From Pelagophyceae sp. CCMP2097 (taxonomy: Eukaryota > Sar > Pelagophyceae), in the NCBI GenBank assembly GCA_026770575.1, contig MU657737.1, positions 1 through 30,600 of the forward strand: 30,600 nt of DNA, read 5' to 3'. The notes below the pieces were generated by a model. The model was given only the letters and a program-made list of their open reading frames with translations. It ran no database searches and was not told the DNA's origin. The position numbers were made by a program, and so were the translations under genes. This document shows positions 1 through 9,700 of the stretch, in pieces. The first letter of the stretch is position 1. Each line of letters opens with the position of its first letter.

Positions 1-1791
1 CTCCTCACGCACTCGGACAGCTGCAAGGGCGGCAACGTCAAGGCCCAGCAGGCTCTCGAGGTTTTCCACAAGCAGCGGTCCAACGGCTTGGTCAAACGGG
101 GCAGGGGCACGCAACCCCACCACCGAAGGTACTCTTTCGAGGCCCAGCACTTCGGCAGCATCGTCGCCACCTTCCTCCACGACGACCTCAACCTGAAGAA
201 GCGCGGGCACGCCACCGCCTCCGTCGACGCCATCAGGGGCCTCTTGCTGTCGTTCTCGCGACTGCCCATCTCGAACTCGTTTGCGTAGCGGGCGCGCGAG
301 CAGACGCTGGAGGCCATGTACGGCAACGAGGCGTCGGACATCACGTTTCTGCCGGGCGTCGCAAACGCGCTGCGGGATTGTGGCTACAAAGTGAAGCTCG
401 ACTACAAGAACAAGGCGGAGATGATCGCGCTCGCCTTGACCGCGCAGAAAGTGCGAACCTCCATCTTTTCGAAAATCACATCTTCTTTCAAGTTTTTGCA
501 CCGCTCGTCAACGTAGGCAAAGTTTGATGGGCAGCGCAAGCGCCTCGGCAAGGACCGCAAGGGCACCCCTTTCGAGGAGACATGGGACAACGAGAAGCAC
601 GGCGACGTCCCTTTCCTTGACAAGGACCCGGAGTACCAGGTTTACGTCCACGCGTGGCACATTATCTTTCCGAACGTCAAGCGCATCCTCGACGAGTCGA
701 AAGTGCGCCTCGAAGCCGGCGAGCCGCCCCTCGTGCCGCCGGTCACGACGTTCGATAAGGCGCACGCGGCCAAGGGCATCCTGGCCAGCTGCACGGCAAA
801 GGACGGCAACCGAAACCTCTTGCAGTTCTCGTTGTCCATGTTTGCCGGCGAGTCAGAGCGCATGGTGACGTGGGCGGCGTTCTACGAGTTTGTCGCTGCG
901 ATGCGCGGCGACTCGTTGAACAACCGCTTCGGCACCGGCATCATGGACGAGAACACTGCTGGGATGCGCCAGTTCGACGTGCACATCGCGCTGCTCGAGC
1001 TCTTCCGCTGCGCCGAGCATCGCGGCAAAGGCTTCATTAGAGGCGGCGCAAAGGGAGACAAGGCGCGGTACAAGCTGTTTGCCAACGCGGAGACGCTCGC
1101 GCTGCAGGCCAAGATCCTCGCCGGCCTTCCGGAGGGGATGCTCCGCAAGATCCGCAACGCGCCGATGGAAGAGCAGTCCCTCGCCTCGAAGACGCGCAAC
1201 GGCTACGGCGAGACGACGAGCAACGCCATCGAGTCGACCTGGCACATGATTTACGCGGTGCGGCGCGCAAACCTCGGCAAGGCCCTCCAGCTCATCGCCC
1301 GGGTGCACGCCGACCGCATCCGCAAGCTGAAGAAGGCGGCGGCGGAGTGGCCCTTCTGTGAGAAACTGACGCCGAACGCCAAGGCGAAGCTCGCGCGCCT
1401 CGTCACAGAATCTTCGTCGCTGAACACGGTCGTCGTCGACGACAACAAGTCTGGCCGCGGGGCGGTCAAGTCGTCCACGAACGTCGGGCCGATTGCCGTC
1501 GACGCGTCGAAGTTGGAGTGCGCCAAGTGCGGGACGGGACGAGCGTGCGTGCACCTCGTGCGCATCGTCCGAGCCATCGGCGACGCGTGCAAGGTCCCCG
1601 TCGAAGACCTCTACCCGTACTGCGAGAAGGCTGCGCCGTGGAAGAAGATGTGGCTGGAGATGCCATCATGCAGCCCGACTTCTCGCTGCTGGCCGAGGCG
1701 CGGGACGCGCACGCGCGAGCGCTCAAGCTGGGCAGCGGCGGGCGCACAAAGCCGGGCGCGACGCGCGTCATGCGCTTTCAGAATGCCATAG
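1..1791 (+). CDS. MULE (Mutator-like) transposase, 3' part, cut by the window edge
   Basis: Reading frame 1 stays open from base 1 apart from two stops, each of which is the TAG of a probable short intron (223-288 and 451-516). The spliced frame has MULE-core features. An Asp at 754 in 'TTFDKAH' is followed by 'KDGNRN' (Asp at 802) and a 'TWAAFYEF' segment. A second acidic motif 'IMDEN' has its Asp at 946, and a C..H pair lies at 1009/1018. 'TTSNAIESTWHMIYAVRR' near 1213 resembles the MULE C-terminal 'TTN..ES' block. A SWIM-like zinc finger follows, with Cys at 1519, 1528 and 1546 and His at 1552, then 'YPYCEKAAPWKKMW'. Known of the family: DDE transposases moving Mutator-class DNA elements. 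The third catalytic acid was not pinned down. Frame 1 stops at 1789-1791, but frame 3 looks coding from about 1660, so the real product probably slips into the OTU frame. Confidence 0.7.
223..288 (+). other. Probable 66-nt intron 1 of the MULE transposase
   Basis: The segment begins GTCGAC and ends GCGTAG, is 66 nt (a multiple of three) and holds the only in-frame stop of this stretch as its last three bases. Removing it joins 'KKRGHATAS' to 'RAREQTLEAMYGNEASD' in the same frame. The acceptor is certain only insofar as the stop must be removed. The donor was chosen because it keeps phase. Confidence 0.5.
451..516 (+). other. Probable 66-nt intron 2 of the MULE transposase
   Basis: It begins GTGCGA and ends ACGTAG|G, is 66 nt long and phase 0. 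It is T-richer than the flanking exons and carries the single in-frame stop as its final codon. Splicing joins 'LALTAQK' to 'AKFDGQRKRLGKDRKG'. Length and phase match the upstream intron, which supports both. Confidence 0.65.
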
Positions 1792-2978
1792 AGCTCAAAC
1801 ACTTGCGTTGCCTGTCGCGCAAGGCGCGCGCCGCCGCTGGCGAGGTGAACCCACACGCTTCCAGAGTGCCATCGCCGGCGAAGGGGCCGCCTGCCGGGTC
1901 GCCGCCGGGCGACGGCGACGACGCGCAGTCGCCGCGACGCGAGGGCGACGTGCCGCCGCGGCGCGAGGGCGACGAGGGCGACGCGTTGTCGTCTCGGCGC
2001 GAGGGCGACGACATGCGGCCGCCGGGGCGCAAAGGCGACGACGCGCGGCCGCCGCTGTTTGAGGGCGAGGGCGTGCTGCCGCCGCGGCCCGAGGGCGAGG
2101 GCGCGCGCCTCAAGCCCGGGGACTTCTGGGTCGATTGGCGCGACGACCCCGACTCGTCGCAGACGGGCCCAGACGTGAGTGCGCCGCGGCTGATGGGGAA
2201 AGCGCCGGCGACGCCGCCGCGCAGAGCGACGACGTCGAGCGCTGGCTGCGCCACCGACGTCAGGCACCAGTACTCGACGCACGGGGGCGGCGCCACACCC
2301 GCCGACGCCGTTTTTCTCACCAAGGACATCCTGGATATGATCGAGCGCCTGGAGGCCGAGCTTTGGATCTCGCCGTCGTCGGGCTGGTGCGGCTTCGACA
2401 GTTTGGCCGCCATGTACAACGAAATCTTCGGCCCCGACGACGCGTGGACGGCTGGGGACGTGCGCGCGCGGATAGGGCAACTTTACGTTAAGCACGTCGA
2501 CTCGCTGCTTGCTTTCGAGTCGAAGTACCGGCTGCTCCTGCAGGGCCAGCCGCGGCGGGTAGCCGAGCATGAGCTGCGCCGCCGCGGCGACATGCACAAG
2601 AAGTCGTTCGTCCAGACGGGCACGCTCTCGCCGGCGTTCTGGCTCAACGCCACGGACATTAAAAGCTTCGCCCTCGAGTTCGGCCTCGACATCTTCGTGG
2701 TATCCACTGAAGAGACGCGCGTCGTCGCCGGCGAGAGCGTCGAGAAGGTCACCGTGTTGAAATACCTGAGCACCACCTCGCCGCCGGGGCTCATCTCCAT
2801 CGACCTCGAGAAGATGGGCACGGCCGGCTTCGCAAGGGGCGAGGCCGTCGTTGGTGAAGACGGCATCGTCCTCATCTACAACGGCGCGCACTACAACGCC
2901 CTGTCGTGGGACCGAGCGGACGAAGACGGCGAGGGGCACGATGAGGCCCACTTTAACGGCGATTTCGCCGACGAGTAG
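1668..2978 (+). CDS. OTU-like cysteine peptidase domain, probably the C-terminal part of the MULE protein
   Basis: Frame 3 is open here. An ATG at 1668 gives about 436 residues. The first 65 residues ('MQPDFSLLAEARDAHARALK...GGRTKPG') look like a MULE tail after the SWIM finger. A low-complexity linker of degenerate 'PPRREGD' units follows (about residues 75-150). The C-terminal half fits the OTU fold: 'SSGWCGFDSLAAMYNEIF' supplies the nucleophile Cys (codon 2388, residue about 241), and 'LIYNGAHYNAL' near the end supplies the His (codon 2889, residue about 408). OTU enzymes cleave ubiquitin-like conjugates, and OTU or ULP1-like peptidases are known companions of some MULEs. The preceding transposase runs in frame 1 without a gap, so either a one-base slip near 1650-1670 joins them or this is a separate overlapping gene. 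The classical DG.C motif is altered to SGWC. Confidence 0.65.
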   Translation: MQPDFSLLAEARDAHARALKLGSGGRTKPGATRVMRFQNAIELKHLRCLSRKARAAAGEVNPHASRVPSPAKGPPAGSPPGDGDDAQSPRREGDVPPRREGDEGDALSSRREGDDMRPPGRKGDDARPPLFEGEGVLPPRPEGEGARLKPGDFWVDWRDDPDSSQTGPDVSAPRLMGKAPATPPRRATTSSAGCATDVRHQYSTHGGGATPADAVFLTKDILDMIERLEAELWISPSSGWCGFDSLAAMYNEIFGPDDAWTAGDVRARIGQLYVKHVDSLLAFESKYRLLLQGQPRRVAEHELRRRGDMHKKSFVQTGTLSPAFWLNATDIKSFALEFGLDIFVVSTEETRVVAGESVEKVTVLKYLSTTSPPGLISIDLEKMGTAGFARGEAVVGEDGIVLIYNGAHYNALSWDRADEDGEGHDEAHFNGDFADE

Positions 2979-3554
2979 GAGCCTCGGCCATGCGGGCCCG
3001 CGCAGGGCGCTGCGGCGGCGCTAGACGACCGCCACCATCGCTGGCAGCGGGGTCGCCGCTGCGTCGCTCGCTCGCAAATCCTCAAGGGCATCCGCCGCGC
3101 TGCCATCTTCGCCGCGCCCCCTCCGTCGACGCAACCTTAACCCATCTGATCCTAAGCCTATCCGCCGTCGACGAACCACTCTTCCGCCGCTGACGCAAGG
3201 GACTCAATCCTCCCCACTGATATGGAACACCGCTTCACTGATATGATGGAACACCGCTTCACTGATATGGCCGGTGTCACAACTGATATGAAAAGCCTCA
3301 TGTCTCATATGAACCGTGTCGTTTGATGCCTGTCTAATGTGGGCACGGTGACACTTATGTGGACAGCCGCTTCACTAATGAACTCTTTTGGAACATTGTT
3401 TTAAAACTGATGTGGTTACCAAATCCGACTAATGTGAAAAAACTCGATTTAAACGACCTTTTTTAGGCGATTTTTTCAGCGACAAGACAAAACCCGAGCC
3501 ATAGTGCTTCGATAGTGGTCGGCTCTCGGCCCCTGCGGGGCCCTATATATCGCC
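2979..3554 (+). other. Intergenic: transposon 3' tail and upstream region of the main gene
   Basis: No gene is supported. Bases 3217-3300 hold a degenerate repeat (separate entry). Bases 3300-3460 are AT-richer with scattered 'CTAATGTG/CTGATATG' words, possibly subterminal repeats of the MULE. The left transposon end lies outside the window, so no terminal inverted repeat can be paired. An in-frame TAG at 3513-3515 stands upstream of the ATG at 3555. Confidence 0.5.
3217..3300 (+). repeat. Short degenerate tandem repeat around CTGATATG
   Basis: Four spaced CTGATATG words follow one another. Two are followed by 'GGAACACCGCTTCA', giving a 21-24-bp unit, and two have diverged tails. It lies just downstream of the OTU frame and may belong to the transposon end. 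Confidence 0.6.
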
Positions 3555-3716
3555 ATGCTTTTCCGCCGCGCTTTCGCGCCCCCCGGCCGCACCTTGTCCG
3601 CACGCGCGCCGACGGACCTTTCCGCGTGGGCGCCGAATGCCCGGGAGGCAGAGTTGTTCGTGCGGCACCTCCCGCGGCAAGTTTCGAGGGAGCAATTGCG
3701 GAAAGCGTTTGAAGCT
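3555..3716 (+). CDS. Main gene exon 1: presequence and first half of RRM1
   Basis: ATG at 3555 follows an in-frame TAG at 3513 and is the only ATG before RRM1. Residues 1-30 are rich in Arg, Ala, Ser and Pro and poor in acids, like an organelle presequence. 'ELFVRHLPRQ' is RNP2 and 'LRKAFEA' the first RRM helix. The donor GTAAAG at 3717 is phase 0. Confidence 0.8.
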
Positions 3717-6700
3717 GTAAAGCCGGCGTCCGCTCGGGAAACCCAAGCTTGGCAACCCGCTTTCGGCGACCCGCTCGCAAACGCCGCTGTGCCGTCCAGC
3801 GACGAGCCGCGCTAGCGCCGGGATGGACGCCGGAGGCGCTCGCCCGGGGAGCGGTTCGAAAAGGAGAGTGGGTCGCTTGGAGAGTCTTCTGATTGGAGAG
3901 TCTTCTGATTGGAGAGCGCTTCGCCAACAGGCGGTCTCCTCTCGTGCCGTCTCTCCTCGAGCGCCGCCGCCTTTAGGTCTGCCCCGTGCGCAAGGTGCGC
4001 ATCCCCGTGGAGCGGAGGTCTGGGATCGTTCAAGAGTTTGCGTTTGTCATTGTTGATGCGTTGCCCGCAGCGTCCGCAACCGACTCATCAACTTGCCAGA
4101 GGCAAGAAAGGCCCGCGCCTAACGCACCCCGGAGCCGCTTCGGCGCAAAGGATAAGGTCGACTGAGGGATACGATCGACTGAGGAAGGAAGTGCACTGAG
4201 TCAGGAGCAGCGGCGGTGTATCCGGGCCGGGTTGCTCAATTTGTGCCAAACCCAAAGGGTCGGAGGTTTGTCGAGATATCAAACCCGTCTTCCAAGGGTT
4301 CGGGCCACGGCCAGACCCACTCAAAGACGGGCAAGGCCAAAGCGCACAAACCCAGCAAACCCGACGCGTGGGTTGAAGGGAAATCACGTCGCTGCTCCGA
4401 TCTCCGGCTCCGAAGAGACGGCCCCTTTCGACGGCCCCTTTCGACGGCCATTCGAAACGACACCTTGAGACGGCCCCTCGAGAGGCTCGGGCGGTCTCTC
4501 GGATGGTCGCTTCAGCGGTCCCTCTGAGACTTCCTTTGGCCAGTTCCTTCGAGGGTCCCGGAGACAGGCCCTCTGTGACGGTTCATATTGACAGCGGTTT
4601 CTCGACAGTCCTTTGGACGTCACTCGGCTACCAGCACCTCGACTCCAGCCCCCTCTGCGAAAGAGGCCTTCCAAGTCGCCGCCACCGAGGCCTTCCAAGT
4701 GACCTTTGCAGCGGCCTTGCAAGGAGGTGCCACAGACCCGCAGAAGTCCGGAGAGCTCCTTTGCGCGTCACTTGCCTCTGTTGCGGCCTCTTTCAAAAGC
4801 CAAAGGCACCGACGATATGGGCCCTCGAGACGGGCCCTCTTTGACGCCGCTGGCCTCGAACAAGGGCCCCTCAGAAACGCCCTCCGTGTCAGACGGCCCC
4901 TTTTTGACGCCGCATTTGGACGGCCCTTTGAGAGGGTCCCTCGGAACGGCCCCTTCAGACGGCCGCTCGAAAAGGTCGCTCTTTGACGGCGCCTCGAGAA
5001 AGGCCCGTCTCGAGAAAGGCCCCTTTCGAGAAAGGCGCCGTCTCAACGGCCCTTTGGATGGCCCTTTGAGAAGGCCCCTCGTACCGGCCCCGTTTCGACC
5101 ATGCCACGAAGCCCCGTTTCGATCATGCCACGAAACGGCGCCTTTGGAGGGCCCCATCTCGTCAGCGTGTCAAGAAGTTCAATCTCGCCGGCCCCTCGAA
5201 GCGGCCTCTTGAAACGGCGCTTTGTGCCTTTAAAACGACTCTGCAACGGCCCCGTCGTCGCATGGACCGTGTTTCCCCGATAACCCGATGCAGCTCCGCG
5301 GGCGCCTTTGGGAGGGCCGCCGCGACACAAGCGTGCGGTTCCTGTGCCACGTCATTGAAAGAGGCTGCGCAGCGGCCCGTCCGGAGCGGGCTTCTCCACG
5401 GGCCCGTGGAAAAAAGGGACCTACAAAGCGCATTTTTGCCGCAGAATCGGCCCGACTGCCCGGCTGACCTGGTGGCGTTTCGGCTTTGAAAGTCCTTTTT
5501 TGAAAGTCGTTTTTTGAATGTCGTTTTTTGAATGTCGTTTTTGAAAGTCGTTTTTGAAAGTCGTTTTTTTGAAGGTCGTCCCCTTGAAGCGCCCTTAGGT
5601 GCGAGGCGGCTCGGTGCCTCGACGCGCTCGACGGCTCGCTCCTCGGCGGGTCCAGGATCGCCGTCGAGGTGAGGACGAACCAAACGGACCCAAACTCTAT
5701 CAGAAGGGCGCGCGCCGCCATCCGTTTCAAGCGAGACGAGGCCCTTGCGGCCTTCACCGAGGCTGGCTCTGCCGCGGCGGACTTTGGCGTCGGCGCAGAA
5801 GGCGCAGTATCGGCGCCGAGGCAAGGCCGCGCTTGGGCCGTCGACAAGCGCATCCAACCCGCGGGCCGCCTCTTCAAGAGCGTCGAAATCGCGCTCAATG
5901 CGGAGCTCGCGCGGCGGACTTCGGCGACTGCGGTTTTGGAGTTTTGGGATTGCCGGGGCCGCGACTTTTCGGCGATGAACTTTGCGACGGCGTTGCACCG
6001 AATCGGCGCTTTCGCCCAGCCCGAAGAAGGCCTCGGCACTTTCCAATCTCTGACCTTGGCGGCCGGGGACTGCGTCCTTCGCGACGCGGCGAGATGGACC
6101 CCGAGGCAGCTGGCGGATGCCGCCTGGGGCGCGGCCAACGTCGACCGCGTGCGTCTTTTTTGGTCGGTGCAAAACGGTCCTTTTTGTGGACCCAACGGTC
6201 CTTTTTGTGGACCCAAATCAATCGACGGCAAAACATCGGGCCGAAATCCATGGCCCGCACAAAGGCAGTCTACGGCGCGGTCGTACAACGAACCCTCGAG
6301 ACGGCCCGAGAAGAGACGCCCCCCCGAGACGGACCTCGAAAGGCCTTCGACGCCCGAATATGGCCCTTTGAAAGGCTCCCGTCCGGCCCAGTACGGTCCG
6401 TGGCGGCCCAGTACGGTCCGCGACGGTCCGAGGACCGCCGTACACATCCACCGACTTTTGCCATGGCGTGTGGAGACCCGTAGACGGGCCTTTGGCGCGC
6501 CTCGACGGCCTTTGACGGCCACCAAAAACGGACCAACCCGTAGACAATCCTCTGGAGACCCTTCAACGGCCCTATGGAGACCCTTCAACGGCCCTGTGGC
6601 GGCTCGACGGGCCTTTACGGTCCGATGACGGCCAGACATCGCCGAGTGGTCGTACAACGGCCCGACAACGGACCTTTGACGAAACTCGACCGGTCCGAGA

Positions 6701-9700
6701 ACGCCCTTGACCCTCGACGGGGCCTTCAACGGCCCGAGAATGGACGGTCCGAGGGGCGTCGAGGTCCGTAGACGGCCGCAGTACGGCCTGATACGTCATC
6801 GACCGTGGACCGAAGACACAGCCTTTAGACGGGAGAAATGCCGGCTTCTTTGGCCAAAGTTGGATTTTGGTCCTTTACGGCCAGAGGCGGCCCGTAGACC
6901 GGATATGTACCACGCGGATGTGCACGGCCCTCAAAAGGGCCCGTTGAACGGGCCCGTAGACCGGGCCCGTAGACCGGGCCCGTAGACTGGGCCCGTAGAC
7001 CGGGCCCGTAGACCGGCCCGTAGATGGCCCTTTGATGACGCTATGCGGGCCCCGACAGTACGAATCAGTCGTATACGACCCGTAGACCTATCTCGACGGC
7101 CCGTCGGCGGTCCTCTCTAGTTTCCGGCTCCTCGGTCTTAGCTCTCTGGTCTTGCTCTCTGGTCTTTGTAGGGCGAGACGCTCGAGAGTCGTTCTACGGC
7201 CCCCAAGAGCCCGACGGCGGTTAGTAGACAGTCCTCCTACAGTCCTCTCTGTAATTCCGACATGTTTCCTCGGCTGACCTCGACACAAGACGGACAAAAG
7301 ACGGCCCCTTTGGACGCCGCTCTCCCGTCCTCTCCGGCTCCGACGGCCCGGTTCACGGATGCATACGGCCCCAGACGGCTTCGAACGGTCGCCCCAAAAT
7401 CCAAACGTCGGCTTGCCCTTTGGCGACGAGAGGTTTGCGCTTTGGCCCTTGCGCTTTGACCTCTCGCAGACTTTGACCAACCTGGTAGAAGATGTTCAAC
7501 GGGCACGTTGACGGCCCGCTCCCCCGTAGACTCGGTGACCGCCGAGTCGGAGTCGGAAATGACAGTCCTCCGGCCCGTGCCGAATCCGGCCCGTTGACGA
7601 GAAGGGCCCCTCGATGGAACTCTACAGATGGCCCTTCTTGAATGGCCCACGAGCCTCGAAGGCGCAAGACGGCCCTTTTTGGCTCGCTACGGCCCTCTGG
7701 CGAGACGACGGCCCTTGTTGAATGGAGCCGGTGGACGCACCTCGGTCGACGCCCCCGACTCGATGCCCCTCTGGCTTGATGGAATCATCCGTCGACTCGA
7801 GATTTCAAAAAGGATTTCAAAAATGATGTTTCAAAAAAAGACAAAAAAGGTGGTTCACCATGATTTCATGTTTTTCAAAATGATGTTCAAAAAGATTTCA
7901 AACGTAGGACCGGTCGTTGTACCTCTTCCGCGCCGTCGGGGCGGAGTCGTCGAAGCGCATTGCGGAATTCGACGCTCCTGAACTCGCCGACCTGGCCTGG
8001 GCCTTTGCGACGGCGCGCATCCCCGGTCCAACTTTTTTCAACCTCGTCGCAACCGCCGCCATGGCAAAGCTCGATGCCTTCGACGCACCCGCGCTGGCGA
8101 AGACCGCCTGGGCCTTTGCAAAGGCCGGTTTGGGGGAAACGGCCTTGTTTGAAAATGTCGCCGAAAAGGCACTCGCCCAAATGCGGCATTTTGACGCGGC
8201 CGCGCTCTCCGACGTCGCCTGGGCGTTTTACACCGCCGGCGTCGAGCACCCGCCGTTGTTTCAAGCCGTTGCGATGGAAGCGGTGAAGAAGATGGAGACG
8301 TTCTCACCGTCGAAAAAGCAGCGCCCGGAGAAACTGGCAGAGACGTTGCACAAAAAGCGCGTTGCACCGTTTCGAGTGCTAAGCCAGATCTTTACAGCCC
8401 CGGATGCCCGACAGAGCGCGGCCGGGTGTATCAGAGGTCGCTCTCAATTGTGCCAAACCCGTTCGGGTCGGTGCCAAACCCATTCGGGTCGGTGCCGAGC
8501 GACCAAACCTGCCCGAGCAAGGGCCATTCGGCCAGACCCGCGGGTGTACGGCCAAACCGCGACAACCCGGCCAACCCGACGCGCGGGTTCAAGGGCAAGC
8601 CCGAACCCGGCGGCTGCTCCCATCTCCGGCTCCGAAGAGAAGACCCCGATGGTCTTTCGAGACGGCCCCTGGGGACGACCCCTCGAGTCGACCACTCGAG
8701 ACGGCCACTCGAAACGACGCCTTGGGACGGCGCTTCGAGAAGGCCCCGTCTCGGCGGCCCCTGGAGACGGCCATTCGAAACGGCGCCTCGAGACGGCCCC
8801 GTCTCGACGGCCATTCGAGACGTGTTTTGAGACGGCCCCGTCTCGGCGGCCCCTGGAGACGGCCATTCTAAACGGCGCTGTTCTACGGCCCCTCGAGACG
8901 GTGCCTCGAAAGGACCCCGTCTCGACGGCCCCTTTCGACGGCTATTCGAAACGGCGCTCTGAGGCGGCTCTTCCAGACGGCCCCTCAAAATGGCGCCTCG
9001 AGAAGGCTCCTCTCTCCGGCCCCTCGAGACGGCCCCTTTCGACAGCCATTCGAAACGGCGCCGTTTCGACGGCTCCTCGAGACGGTGCTTGGAGAAGGCG
9101 ATTGGGATGGGCGCCTCAAGAGAGGCCTTGCAGGGGCCGTCCTGAACGGGCTCTTCAACGGCCGTCCTGAACGGGCTCTTCAACGACCGTCCTGAACGGG
9201 CTCTTCAACGGCCCTTGAAAAAGGCCTTTCGAGCTTTTCGCGCATTACGCCGTGCAAGTGGCCTAGAAAGAGGCCGAATACAGGGGCCCGTCCTGAACGG
9301 TCTCTGAAACGGACCCTCGGTGAAACGGCCCCTCGGTGTTCTGCACCCGATTTGCCGCATCCGGTCCCGCTGCATCGGCTTCGGCTGCTCTGGGGCAGGG
9401 TGCGGCGGCGGGCACTTTGAGAGGGCGCAGTCCGACTCGCTTGAAGAGGCCACTCGTGGAGTTTTCGGGCGCTTGCATCGGCTTAGAAAGCACCCGATTT
9501 GCCGCATCGGCCTTGATACGGCATCGTTCGGATCCTTTTCCGACGCAGCATTCTTCGGTGGAGCGGCCCCGCTTCCGCGGCCGATGCCACTCGCGTTCTG
9601 CCGATGCGGCGGCCTAGACCCGGCAGCAGATTTGTTACTCGCATTCGGTCGATTTCCCTGCGGTTCGGAGAATATCCGCTTTCGAAGCCACTCGGGCCTC

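Larger units (their letters stand above)
4060..5598 (+). other. Main gene intron 2 (1539 nt), repeat-filled
   Basis: It contains in order a MITE-like element (4203-4399), a degenerate GACGGCCCC minisatellite (about 4410-5260), an inverted companion unit (5270-5410) and a T-rich tandem repeat (5485-5580) just before the acceptor. No coding segment is supported. Confidence 0.82.
6149..7907 (+). other. Main gene intron 3 (1759 nt), repeat-filled
   Basis: It starts with a 21-bp duplication around GGTCCTTTTTGTGGACCCAA (6176-6216). Degenerate ACGGCCC/ACGGTCCG arrays run to about 6790. A clean 13-bp tandem lies at 6938-7025 and further degenerate CGGCCC-rich DNA at 7080-7760. An A-rich tail at 7795-7905 with repeated 'ATTTCAAAAA' words precedes the acceptor. 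Confidence 0.82.

Noticed and set aside
91..128. Possible 38-nt intron near the start of the transposase
   Set aside because: Not a multiple of three and no stop needs removal, so the frame is open without it.
1518..1667. Extending the OTU frame upstream of its ATG
   Set aside because: Over this stretch frame 1 carries the SWIM finger motif, and the frame 3 translation is Arg-rich shadow.
3543..3550. TATA-like CTATATAT as core promoter
   Set aside because: It lies only 5-12 bases before the ATG at 3555, the only in-frame start before RRM1, too close for a normal TATA position. Probably fortuitous.
5230..6729. 499-codon and 336-codon frames on the - strand
   Set aside because: They run antisense through exon 3 and repeat arrays, with repetitive low-complexity translations, so they are shadows.
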